DNA of 32,252 nt from Candidatus Poseidoniales archaeon. Lineage in GTDB: Archaea > Thermoplasmatota > Poseidoniia > Poseidoniales > Poseidoniaceae. The stretch is taken from contig JACETE010000006.1 in the NCBI GenBank assembly GCA_013911465.1, forward strand, positions 1 through 32,252, read 5' to 3'. Below the pieces are notes generated by a model. That model was not told the DNA's origin, did not search any database, and saw only the letters and a program-made list of their open reading frames with translations. Below, piece by piece: positions 23,101 to 30,607 of the stretch (the first letter of the stretch is position 1; every line of letters begins with the position of its first letter). The translations under genes were made by a program, and so were the position numbers.

Positions 23101-24459
23101 GATATTCTCATACCACAAACTCTCCTCGACTATTCTGCTCTCAACACCGGTGTGGTTGACATTGAAGTCACAATGGCACCGATTGAACCGAACAACGCTC
23201 AACCGTTCTCGGGGGCCACGGCAACCACTTCGATGGGCACCGGGATTACCGTCGAACTCAGTGGCATTGAAAGCACCGTGGATATGGATGCAAATGATGC
23301 CATTGACATCAACATAACACTGAGTGCCACAGATACAGTAAATCCAGCACATCAGGCTTCACTCGAAGGGGTTACCATTCTTTGGGAGGCGTACGATGCC
23401 ACTTCAGAGAATGCATCACTGACTGGTTCTGAGACCATCTCAAAGGGGAAGGTCCGAATTGTCTCATCCTTTGAGAACATGTCAAGAATTGAATTTACGG
23501 TCGATTCCTCTGGACGCACTCTTTTCGGTACGACAACATTCACAGTTTTGCTCAATGAATACGTCGTACCTGACCAAGGCAATGAGACCAATCAAACCGT
23601 GACAGAGTGGATTCCAACATCCATTGAATCGGTAACAATTGCTTGTGAGAGCGCAACAATACTAACCAATAAACAAGATTCCAATGACCCAATTGAGTGC
23701 CTTTTGGAGAATCCGAATCCATTCTCGGTTGACGTTGTGGTTTCTGTGACGGCCTCGCCGCCGTTGTTCAAGTCTCCAGGAACAGTGACCATTCTTGCAA
23801 ACGGCTCGCAAACGATATCCTTTGTTCCAAAGTATGAAGATCCACTATGGGACAGACAAGATGATGTTGATGAAACCAAAGAGTTCACAATCCAGATCCG
23901 AACAAGTTCACCTGAATACGATATTGCTGGCGAACCACTCACGGTTGATGACGTGGTAACATGGACTGCCTCGCTCCATGTCGAGGAGCCTGCCGCTACG
24001 GATGGAGAAGACAAGAGCTCATCCAATGGAGCACTCTATGGAGGAATAGGAGCGGTCGTCGCCGTTCTTGCCATTCTCGGGTACATCGTTTACAATCGTC
24101 GTGCTGGTGCTGACTTTGACGATGAATCGTTCTACGAAGAGGAAGAATTCATCGAAGAAAAAGAGGTGGAAACCATTGAAATTCCTGAGGGTAAGCCCCT
24201 TGATGAGTTTGAAGATAAAACAATTTCAGAAGAGCCTGAAATCATTGAACGCCCTGGGGATGCGTTGATTTCTGAAGTATCGGAATCAGCCGAAAAACCC
24301 GTTGAAGAGACGGCCGAAGAGGTTGTTGAAGAGGAAGAACAGGACGATGATGACGGCATTTCAACCGATGAATTCGGAACAGAATGGTACGAAGATGAAG
24401 TTGGAACATGGTGGTATCGTGAAGCCGGTGCTGAAGACTGGTCCGAATACTCCGAATGA
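20137..24459 (+). CDS. Giant FG-GAP/Fn3 surface protein with acidic, Trp/Tyr-rich cytoplasmic tail
   Basis: ATG 20137 (MNKKTLILVV) gives 1440 residues with a clean signal peptide cut near SFA-SG; ATG 20119 or 20122 would add five or six residues. FG-GAP/VCBS-type calcium-binding repeats lie at about nt 20638-21650 (GDSNGDNLTD, ADMNNDSYDD, ADMNEDGYPD, GDIDGDGDID, ADHDNDGS, SDIDHDGLLD). Two Fn3-like domains lie at about 22120-22860 and further beta domains after that. A single membrane helix is at about residues 1298-1320. The 120-residue tail is highly acidic and ends with EWYEDEVGTWWYREAGAEDW. FG-GAP propellers in integrins and surface lectins bind ligands; adhesion or substrate binding is inferred. 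The next gene begins 51 bp downstream. Confidence 0.9.
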   Translation: MNKKTLILVVLFLTPVLFVPQSFASGTTEVNTFAGGASSLTVLSDGNNTTTSLQLDLERNVTFQEASFVVESQSASPSPGSVWINSSTGTTLWTYSGVGYGDLSHQNAFQTGSTYDTIQLNNSSGMPSPILLPKNASIQSSHANITYSPQIDAQYVQVGAVRHMELGDSNGDNLTDAFVFSTSNSTTGVNTGFAVVESNQTSMQYNLTNWTSTCINSDQIRIADMNNDSYDDVVTFSAGSEMMCIHYYNTTTMAYDPSFSVNITSSPIDVQLADMNEDGYPDFVTIHGFSGQGLVSLTLFNGSSDVVRQDDDIPIFRWNFGQGRTSLRTLQIDDFFNRNQNTIIVSDAWNDATEITYDSQTRQLNANIQKFRNLTAQSVAGDIDGDGDIDFLTPKQMGSVLVLNNQTEWLQVSLFDVLDTMNATIADHDNDGSVSLFTPDPQFEDGNPSTIEGSIGLRSISTIGLGSPSLSPLTPYSVPRDIQFSDIDHDGLLDQFILAGEGSQGVFIGAWHNLSLDTDVDGDDDLWAEGYSSTTISHLGILTVSDSNDVIKDSIAPFLPAYPGISDGYGVEMVTNMMSLSSNSNGTVNFSDLDIAYDIEFSVKNSAGTIGSLSNSLNQQMLPGSGTFTITLPVETTKPGQFDVTSLSLNYTLGAPNLALPPTPVLTVQSLTESGVIIEWQALSEFGSDLQEFQVFKMSSTSSYDYSSPYDTVSGQNFFSDTEVDIGSTYGYVVRSMHSYGIVSNLSQPLEVTIPYPPAPSAVTNVQIFDLDIETSSTPMKVTWDASTDTSIDEYRVFVKEAGYWDTEISDFFGNGTVTSDNKYQILPYDDINNWYRTYSPVATVGPDVTEVDVTETSEYYDMNAGNFPATSIQDTSQYYAVVLALDTYGNASLPHLAGPTTIYNNSYINSQLSLSVESGPDSTPVLESTSPLMVSAYAYYLNETQSEIAIESAQLEVKITHGDEKFILNGQTDANGVWTAIDVDDLHDILIPQTLLDYSALNTGVVDIEVTMAPIEPNNAQPFSGATATTSMGTGITVELSGIESTVDMDANDAIDINITLSATDTVNPAHQASLEGVTILWEAYDATSENASLTGSETISKGKVRIVSSFENMSRIEFTVDSSGRTLFGTTTFTVLLNEYVVPDQGNETNQTVTEWIPTSIESVTIACESATILTNKQDSNDPIECLLENPNPFSVDVVVSVTASPPLFKSPGTVTILANGSQTISFVPKYEDPLWDRQDDVDETKEFTIQIRTSSPEYDIAGEPLTVDDVVTWTASLHVEEPAATDGEDKSSSNGALYGGIGAVVAVLAILGYIVYNRRAGADFDDESFYEEEEFIEEKEVETIEIPEGKPLDEFEDKTISEEPEIIERPGDALISEVSESAEKPVEETAEEVVEEEEQDDDDGISTDEFGTEWYEDEVGTWWYREAGAEDWSEYSE

Positions 24460-24510
24460 GAGACGAGAGATTTTTCAAACAGCAGTCGACCAGCAAAACG
24501 AGGCGTGAGC

Positions 24511-25266
24511 ATGAAACAGCAATTCGGAACGTATGACCTCGTCCTTCGTTCAGGAGTCGACCCAACCACCGGGGGGGTCGCAATATGCGGTTTTACCACC
24601 GCAGGAATGGTCGGTGTCATTGCAACATCTCACATCATCGAGTCGCTTAACTTGACTCAACTGGGCACTGTTATGGATGAGAATTTCCCTGCAGTTGCTT
24701 TGATTCAAAACGAGGTTCCACGCCACCCTGTCCGCGTGTATCAGGGCGATGGAATCGGTGTGTTCACCGCAGAGATTCAATTCGAAAAGGAGCAAGACAT
24801 TGCTTTTGGTTCAACCGTTCTTGAATGGTATCGAGCCGGAGGGTTTGACCAACTGATCATCATTGATGGAATTCTCAAACCTGAAAAACAAATCCAAGGA
24901 GAGGGATTGTTCGCAGTAGGTGCGAATGAGGCAGCACGTTCTCGATTGAAGTCACTCGACTTACAAACCATCCAAAGAGGAATTGTTTCAGGAATTACAG
25001 GTTTCTTGTTGAGTGAAGGGGACCGTCTTAATCTCGATATTACCGCTTTACTTTCAGAAGCAAGTCCGATGTACCCAGACGTACGAGCTGCTGCTGTAGC
25101 AATCGAGGCAATTACAGAGATGACAGGAAAAGAAATCCCGTTATCGAAGATGCTTGAAAATGCTCGCAGTATCGAGCAATCCGTTCAAGAAATCATTGAA
25201 AGCGCAACCCCATTGTTGCCATCACCAGATGATGATGAGACCATCAACGACCCATCATTTGGTTGA
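24511..25266 (+). CDS. PAC2-family protein, second paralogue
   Basis: ATG 24511 follows an AGGCGTGAG SD-like stretch; GTG 24505 is an alternative. The 251-residue product has the same PAC2 layout as the gene at 8437-9234: GGVAICGFTTAGMVGVIATSHI, VMDENFPAVALIQ, QLIIIDGILKP, GIVSGITGFLLSEGDRLNLD, and ASPMYPDVRAAAVAIEAI. Its C-terminus ends P-S-F-G, so the terminal Tyr of the HbYX tail is replaced by Phe and the preceding residue is Ser. Archaeal genomes commonly carry two PAC2 genes (PbaA and PbaB), which can act as a pair. Its 3' end overlaps trm1 by 12 bp. Confidence 0.88.
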   Translation: MKQQFGTYDLVLRSGVDPTTGGVAICGFTTAGMVGVIATSHIIESLNLTQLGTVMDENFPAVALIQNEVPRHPVRVYQGDGIGVFTAEIQFEKEQDIAFGSTVLEWYRAGGFDQLIIIDGILKPEKQIQGEGLFAVGANEAARSRLKSLDLQTIQRGIVSGITGFLLSEGDRLNLDITALLSEASPMYPDVRAAAVAIEAITEMTGKEIPLSKMLENARSIEQSVQEIIESATPLLPSPDDDETINDPSFG

Positions 25267-26604
25267 CTCAAATGATCGAAGGGTTTCGAGCACAGTATCG
25301 AATGGTGCATGGGTTGCAATGAATGGGCGAAGGTCCGGCACTCTTGCCGTTTGATGGCCGGCTTCGTTGAGTGCATCAATCAGTCGTTCCATGGTTGGCA
25401 AAGAACCGACATCAGCCAAGCGAGGCAATAGATCGAACGGTAAGAGCAAATGTTCCGAAGACAACAACGGGGCGGCATCTGCGATATGCCGAACAGATCT
25501 TCGAATCTCACGTTCGGCATACACGTGGTCGTCTTCACTCCATTGGAGGCCGTGTTTGACCCCTCTTTCGATATCAGGAACTCTTGCAAGGCATGTTGCT
25601 ACTGCGTGATCTTCAGTCAGGCGAGAACAAATCTCTCCATTCCAGAGCGGACCTATCCACATCGGACCGCTTGCTTTTTCCATTTCTTCTGGGCTAGGGT
25701 GTACAGAAAATTTGTATGGCTTACCTTCGGTTCGAATTCTCCAACCCATCAATTCACGATTTCTATCCGCTCCTTGCTTGCTTTTTCGAACCAAGACAGA
25801 GACACGAACGTGATGTCCATCAAACAATGCAAGAATTGGTTCAATCGCTCGATCAAGTTGGGCCGCTCGCGTTGCAATCGTGCCGAGGAGGACACGAACA
25901 GCATCGTCATGCGCATAGAGGTCAACGATCCCTTTGTGACCATAGCGACGCATTCCTGAAGTTGAGGAGGAACCGGTCAGAGCGGCTGTATCCGTTGCAG
26001 TTACTTCCAGAACACCTACGCGCCCGAGAGCTTGCAGTGCCCCGTCGATGAATGAAATTGGAGAGCCGAAAGGATCGACGTCGATCCATTGAAATGATCC
26101 CTGTATCATAGCCATTCTTGCATCGCAGCGTTGGAACTTTATCCCATTGCGTTCAATGAATTCGGGTTGGAGTTGTTCATCATCGATATCGGTGATACCC
26201 TGGGTGGATTCGTCAGATGTTGTGGAAACTAAGGCCCAGTCTAGGGCTTCACTGTCGAGGTCGTTTGCTGTAATGTGCAGTCTGCATTGATGTTCTGGGC
26301 TGATTTCATTTCTCCATCTTCGAACTCGTATTCCTGTTGCGCACAATGCATCCAATGCCCGGATTGGTCGGTCACCGTTGATCCAACCATGCTCCAGGGC
26401 ATCTTGCAACAACAACACTGAACGTGTACGTGCAGGAGCCATTGCAGGATTCATGAACCCAGTTCCAGATTTTGCAGCAGGTCCACGAGGCATATGGGTT
26501 GGACGTTCTTGACTTTCTTTGAGGTGAACAAATGTTCGACCTTCACACCAGATATGACCAGGCCAGCCATCGGGAGATTCCTCTCCAGAAAACGACTCGG
26601 CCAT
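25255..26604 (-). CDS. trm1: tRNA (guanine26-N2)-dimethyltransferase Trm1
   Basis: ATG 26604 gives 449 residues; in-frame GTG 26622 and TTG 26646 are alternatives. Trm1 makes N2- and N2,N2-dimethylguanosine at G26 of tRNA using SAM. Evidence is FMNPAMAPARTRSV (residues 50-63), the SAM motif I LDALCATGIRVRRW (84-97), NDLD for ribose contact, and the catalytic motif IV DVDPFGSP (175-182). The middle (ALTGSSSTSGMRRYGHKG) is also typical, and a C-terminal domain follows. Length is slightly above the usual 375-400 for archaea, from the N-terminus and a loop near residue 130-155. It follows purM by 38 bp on the same strand. Confidence 0.95.
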   Translation of the reverse strand: MAESFSGEESPDGWPGHIWCEGRTFVHLKESQERPTHMPRGPAAKSGTGFMNPAMAPARTRSVLLLQDALEHGWINGDRPIRALDALCATGIRVRRWRNEISPEHQCRLHITANDLDSEALDWALVSTTSDESTQGITDIDDEQLQPEFIERNGIKFQRCDARMAMIQGSFQWIDVDPFGSPISFIDGALQALGRVGVLEVTATDTAALTGSSSTSGMRRYGHKGIVDLYAHDDAVRVLLGTIATRAAQLDRAIEPILALFDGHHVRVSVLVRKSKQGADRNRELMGWRIRTEGKPYKFSVHPSPEEMEKASGPMWIGPLWNGEICSRLTEDHAVATCLARVPDIERGVKHGLQWSEDDHVYAEREIRRSVRHIADAAPLLSSEHLLLPFDLLPRLADVGSLPTMERLIDALNEAGHQTARVPDLRPFIATHAPFDTVLETLRSFESTK

Positions 26605-26642
26605 GCTTGGACGAGATGTCACCTCTTCTTGACCGCACCGCT

Positions 26643-27740
26643 TCAATAATGCTCGAAGAAAACATCCGGATTGCTGTGTGTGACCTTATGTCCGTTATCG
26701 TGAACGCGTCCAACGATTGAGGCGCTTGGTTCGAATGACTTTAGGAATTGAAGAATAGATTCAGCTTGTTCGTTTTCAACAGCAAGTACCATGCCCAAGC
26801 CCATGTTGAATGTTCGATGCATTTCCAAATCGGTGACGTTTCCTGCTTGTTGAAGCCAAGAAAATTCAGGCGGTATTTGCATCGGCGCATCAATGTGCCA
26901 TCCAAATGTGTCATGCAGCCTCAACAGGTTAGAGAGACCTCCACCAGTAATGTGAGCGATACCATGAACTGAATGCACTGAGTTTGCTGTTTGCTTGAGG
27001 TGGTGAAGAAGTTGAACAACAGGCTCACAGTAGATCTTTGTTGGAATTAACAGAACATCAGCAAGAGTTGGATTGTCAGGGAGTTCTCGGTTTTGAAAAC
27101 GAGCATCAAACGGGCATGCATCGGTGTATACCAGGCCCATGTGATTGATGATGTTCCGAACGAGTGAGAATCCGTTCGAGTGAATCCCTGAAGAGGGCAA
27201 TCCGATGAGGACATCTCCATCTTTGAGGTGTTCACCAGTAATTGCAGAATCTTTTTCGAGGAATCCAAGGGCGGTTCCGGATAGATCAAGTTCGGTAACG
27301 ATCCCAGGAAGAGAGGCTGTCTCTCCACCAGCGAGTGTGACATTGGCTAATTCACATGCCTTTGCAAGAGATGCTCCAACTGCAGCATGAACTTCAGGAT
27401 CTGGTTTTGGAACTGCGATGTAATCGACAAATGCAATCGGTTCAGCACCCACGCATAGTAAATCGTTGACATTCATGGCCATACAATCAATACCGACACT
27501 ATCCCAATTTTTTACTGCAGTTGCAATTTGTAATTTACTCCCAACACCGTCCGTTGCCATGGCTAAGAGGTGATTTCCGAATTCGATCAATCCACCAAAT
27601 CCACCTGGTAAATCAACAGGTGCTCCGGGTGTGCCAGCCTTTCGTGTTGAACGCTGGAGAGAGCCGATGAGTGAAGCGACAGCAGCTCCTTCAAGGTCGA
27701 TGTCAACACCGCTCGAAGCGTAATCCATCGGGTCGCTCAT
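26643..27740 (-). CDS. purM: Phosphoribosylformylglycinamidine cyclo-ligase PurM (AIR synthetase)
   Basis: ATG 27740 gives 365 residues, with GTG 27785 rejected because it would overlap the hydrolase gene. The family order is clear: DYASSGVDID near the N-terminus, MATDGVGSKLQIA, MAMNVNDLLCVGAEPIAFVDY, LAGGETASLPGIV, GLPSSGIHSNGFSLVR, HITGGGLSNLLR and NMGLGMVLAV. It catalyses the fifth step of de novo purine synthesis, ATP-dependent closure of FGAM to AIR. The usual GGETAEMP appears as GGETASLP, a small variation in a phosphate-binding loop. It sits between an alpha/beta hydrolase and trm1, all on the minus strand. Confidence 0.96.
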   Translation of the reverse strand: MSDPMDYASSGVDIDLEGAAVASLIGSLQRSTRKAGTPGAPVDLPGGFGGLIEFGNHLLAMATDGVGSKLQIATAVKNWDSVGIDCMAMNVNDLLCVGAEPIAFVDYIAVPKPDPEVHAAVGASLAKACELANVTLAGGETASLPGIVTELDLSGTALGFLEKDSAITGEHLKDGDVLIGLPSSGIHSNGFSLVRNIINHMGLVYTDACPFDARFQNRELPDNPTLADVLLIPTKIYCEPVVQLLHHLKQTANSVHSVHGIAHITGGGLSNLLRLHDTFGWHIDAPMQIPPEFSWLQQAGNVTDLEMHRTFNMGLGMVLAVENEQAESILQFLKSFEPSASIVGRVHDNGHKVTHSNPDVFFEHY

Positions 27741-27762
27741 ACGTTTTCCACCGCAAGACCAT

Positions 27763-28275
27763 TCATGAATCAATCGTCTCGCCACTCAACAACTGAGCAG
27801 CCCCGATGATTTCCTTGTGAGACTGGGCAAGACGATGCCCGTCGTCGACTTTGTGGAACGCCAAGATATCCTTTTTCGACCGTTCAGCATACTCGACACT
27901 GCATGAAATGGGTACGATATCATCTTCGATACCGTGGATGATGACGGTATTCAACCCATCAGGTACTGAGAGGATGGTTGTGTCATCAACTGGAGGTTCG
28001 ACAAGATGTAAAGCAGGTGCGCACAGAAGTAGGCCAGAAAAAGAATCGGGCATTTGCATGGCAACAAGTGCTGCTGTAAGGCCTCCATAACTCGAACCTG
28101 CAAGGATTGGTCTTTGTTCAGAATATTTCTCGCACTCCTTCAGTAAAAGGCGAACGCGTTGAGCAAGATCCATTCCCTGGAAATCAGGAGCGTTGACATC
28201 GAAACCTGCGTTTCGTAGCGCCTGAATTTTACCTCCATTTGGCGACCCTTCTAGTCCGTGTGCAAAAATAATCAT
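27763..28275 (-). CDS. Small alpha/beta-hydrolase (YqiA/esterase-like)
   Basis: ATG 28275 gives 170 residues starting MIIFAHGLEGSP; an ATG at 28299 adds eight residues but coincides with the TATA-like box. The fold is complete: oxyanion-type HGLEGSP, nucleophile S62 in GSSYGG, acid D118 or D119 in HGIEDDIVP, and H147 in DDGHRL. Its size and HGLEGSP start resemble small YqiA-type esterases, which lack a lid domain. The substrate is unknown. It is 22 bp upstream of purM in the same direction and divergent from mcm. Confidence 0.87.
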   Translation of the reverse strand: MIIFAHGLEGSPNGGKIQALRNAGFDVNAPDFQGMDLAQRVRLLLKECEKYSEQRPILAGSSYGGLTAALVAMQMPDSFSGLLLCAPALHLVEPPVDDTTILSVPDGLNTVIIHGIEDDIVPISCSVEYAERSKKDILAFHKVDDGHRLAQSHKEIIGAAQLLSGETIDS

Positions 28276-28296
28276 GATGTTCGCAAATGCTGAATT

Positions 28297-28304
28297 CATA
28301 TCAA
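28297..28304 (-). promoter_or_regulatory. Possible TATA box for the hydrolase-purM-trm1 group
   Basis: On the minus strand TTGATATG is centred about 25 bp before ATG 28275, consistent with a leaderless transcript. The match is moderate. Confidence 0.4.
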
Positions 28305-28358
28305 CTTATTGAGGCCGGCATTTTTCCACTCCCTAGAAAAAAACCATCAAAAAGCCCA

Positions 28359-30578
28359 ATGAGTCAGTGTGTTTTTCCAGTGGAAATGAAGGGGGCCAGA
28401 AGATACAATGGAACCATTAAGAACAGTCGCCGTTCATATCCAACTCCTTGGTGTGATGTGTACGTGATTCAAGATTTCGATTTAACGGCTCGCTGGTCTA
28501 CCCTTCTTCACGCTCACTTTACCGAAGATGTTCACAATATTGCCCAACTCTGGCCTGACGTTCAAAGTCTTGAAGTCTCGTATCGAACGATTGAAGGATT
28601 TGATCCAACATTTGCCCAGAGCATCCTCGAACAACCGGATCTTCACGATGATGCATCGAATAGAGCACTTCGAGAGTTACTTGCTGATGTTGGTTATGGT
28701 GCGATCAATCCCTGGGTTCGAATCGTTCACCTCCCAAGCGATCAAGTTCGAACTGTTTCACAACTTCGTTCGGATGACATTGGCTTGATGATTTCAATCG
28801 ATGCGGTTGTAACCAAAATCTCGGGAGTTCGACCCAGGATGTATTCTGCGACTTTCAAATGCGGGGCATGTGAACACCTCATTACAATCCAGCAACCCAA
28901 TGAACAAGAACTCATCAATCCAATGGAATGTTCGCAAATCGATGGTGGATGCGGGCTTACAAATCGTCAAACACGTTTCCAACTGATCCAAGAACGTTCG
29001 ACTCTGACAAATTCACAATTTATCGAACTCCAAGAACTGCCCGAACAAGTCCGTGGTGGAGTACAACCAGAACGCATCTCATGCGTCGCTGAACATGATT
29101 TGACGGGAAAGGTCAATCCTGGTGATCGTGTCAAGGCCAACGGAGTATTGTTTATTCGTTCACAACGTAAATTCGGAAAAGACACTCCTGTGTTTGATAT
29201 CTTTATGCGCGTTCAATCCTTAGAACGTCAAAACCTTGCTCTCGAGGAGATTGTAGTCACGGATGAAGAAGAGGCGGATATCCGGAGTTTTGCATCGGAA
29301 CAAGATGTCTACAAACGCATAGCACAATCGATTGCGCCATCGATTTTCGGAATGGACAAAATCAAGGAAACTCTGATGTTGCAATTGTTCGGCGGTGTCG
29401 CCCGACTTAATCCCGATGGAACACGAAATCGTGGAGACATTCACATTCTCTTAATGGGTGACCCCGGGGTCGCAAAGTCTCAACTCTTGGCATACATGGG
29501 GAACATTTCACCTCGAGGTCGTTTCACTTCTGGTATGTCTGCATCTGCAGCTGGTTTGACAGCCGCAGCAGTTCAGGATGCAAGTGCTGATGGACGTTGG
29601 ACACTTGAAGCAGGAGCCCTCGTTCTTGCGGATCAAGGTCTAGCAGCGATTGACGAATTCGACAAGATGAATCAATCGGATCGATCCAGCATGCACGAAG
29701 CTATGGAACAACAAACGATTTCCATTTCAAAGGCGGGAATCAATGCGAGTCTGAGAACGCGTTGTGCAGTTCTGGCAGCCGCAAACCCGAAGGCAGGACG
29801 ATTCCAACCGGTTTCTGAAGTTCCATTCACTGGTCAAATCAACCTCGCTCCGCCCCTTATCTCACGTTTCGATGTGATATGGCTCTTGACGGACGAACCT
29901 TCCGAGGATAAGGACGCTAAAATTGCAGGGCACATTGTTGATAACCGATTATCAGGAACAAGCGAACTCCTGGTCAATGAAGGATCTCGACCTGATCCTC
30001 GTAAATTGAGTTCAGTTGCAACAAAGCCGAGTAATTCAGATGGTCATCTTCATCGTGAATTCATTCGGAAATACGTTGCTTATGCAAAGCGAACCGTTCA
30101 CCCGAATTTGGATGATGAGGCTAGAAAGTGCATCATCGATTATTATGTCAAAACCAGAAAGCAATCCGGTGAATATCAGGATTCAGTTGCTATTACAGCG
30201 CGTGCATTGGAAGCACTTGCACGACTTGCAGAAGCCAGTGCGCGCATTCGATTGTCGGAAAAAGCAACGATTGAAGATGCTGAACGGGCGGTTCGCCTTA
30301 CCAAGACTTGGCGATACGATCTCATGGGAGAGAACTATGATGAAACTGCGATTGCATCCAACCAAAAGGGGAAAGCGCGTCATGCAGAACGTAGCATTCT
30401 CGACATCGTGGAGCGTCTTTCTGCCAATGGTGACGGGTTCGCCCAACTTGTCGACGTACTCAACGAAGCAGAGCGTGTTGACATCTCTCGAGAAAAGGCC
30501 GAGGAAGTAATTGACAAACTCAATCAAAATGGTCGCCTCATGCGTCCAACTGGTTACGATACTCTCCAGATTGTTTAG
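28359..30578 (+). CDS. mcm: Replicative DNA helicase MCM
   Basis: The frame is open from ATG 28287, but the first 24 residues do not resemble MCM and would overlap the divergent hydrolase; ATG 28359 (739 residues) is chosen, with 28386 or GTG 28458 also possible. Key parts are a zinc motif (C168, C171, C191, C198), the OB-fold N-terminal domain, Walker A GDPGVAKS (367-374), Walker B IDEFDK (431-436), the arginine finger R503 in SRFD, and a C-terminal winged helix. No intein interrupts it. It forms the hexameric 3'-5' helicase that unwinds the chromosome at the replication fork. The gene is 29 bp upstream of gatE on the same strand. Confidence 0.97.
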   Translation: MSQCVFPVEMKGARRYNGTIKNSRRSYPTPWCDVYVIQDFDLTARWSTLLHAHFTEDVHNIAQLWPDVQSLEVSYRTIEGFDPTFAQSILEQPDLHDDASNRALRELLADVGYGAINPWVRIVHLPSDQVRTVSQLRSDDIGLMISIDAVVTKISGVRPRMYSATFKCGACEHLITIQQPNEQELINPMECSQIDGGCGLTNRQTRFQLIQERSTLTNSQFIELQELPEQVRGGVQPERISCVAEHDLTGKVNPGDRVKANGVLFIRSQRKFGKDTPVFDIFMRVQSLERQNLALEEIVVTDEEEADIRSFASEQDVYKRIAQSIAPSIFGMDKIKETLMLQLFGGVARLNPDGTRNRGDIHILLMGDPGVAKSQLLAYMGNISPRGRFTSGMSASAAGLTAAAVQDASADGRWTLEAGALVLADQGLAAIDEFDKMNQSDRSSMHEAMEQQTISISKAGINASLRTRCAVLAAANPKAGRFQPVSEVPFTGQINLAPPLISRFDVIWLLTDEPSEDKDAKIAGHIVDNRLSGTSELLVNEGSRPDPRKLSSVATKPSNSDGHLHREFIRKYVAYAKRTVHPNLDDEARKCIIDYYVKTRKQSGEYQDSVAITARALEALARLAEASARIRLSEKATIEDAERAVRLTKTWRYDLMGENYDETAIASNQKGKARHAERSILDIVERLSANGDGFAQLVDVLNEAERVDISREKAEEVIDKLNQNGRLMRPTGYDTLQIV

Positions 30579-30607
30579 ATGCGAAGCAATCAACTCTTGA
30601 AGTGGTG

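Noticed and set aside
23592-24026. Minus-strand 144-codon frame in the giant surface protein
   Set aside because: Shadow of Thr/Ser/Val-rich coding; no start context and no family.
24132-24620. Minus-strand Ser-rich frame opposite the acidic tail
   Set aside because: Antisense of GAA/GAT-rich acidic codons gives Ser/Phe-rich text automatically; the tail frame is part of a long, well-supported gene.
25450-25959. Plus-strand 169-codon frame opposite trm1
   Set aside because: Trm1 motifs are intact on the other strand; the plus-strand text is Arg/Cys/Phe-rich noise.
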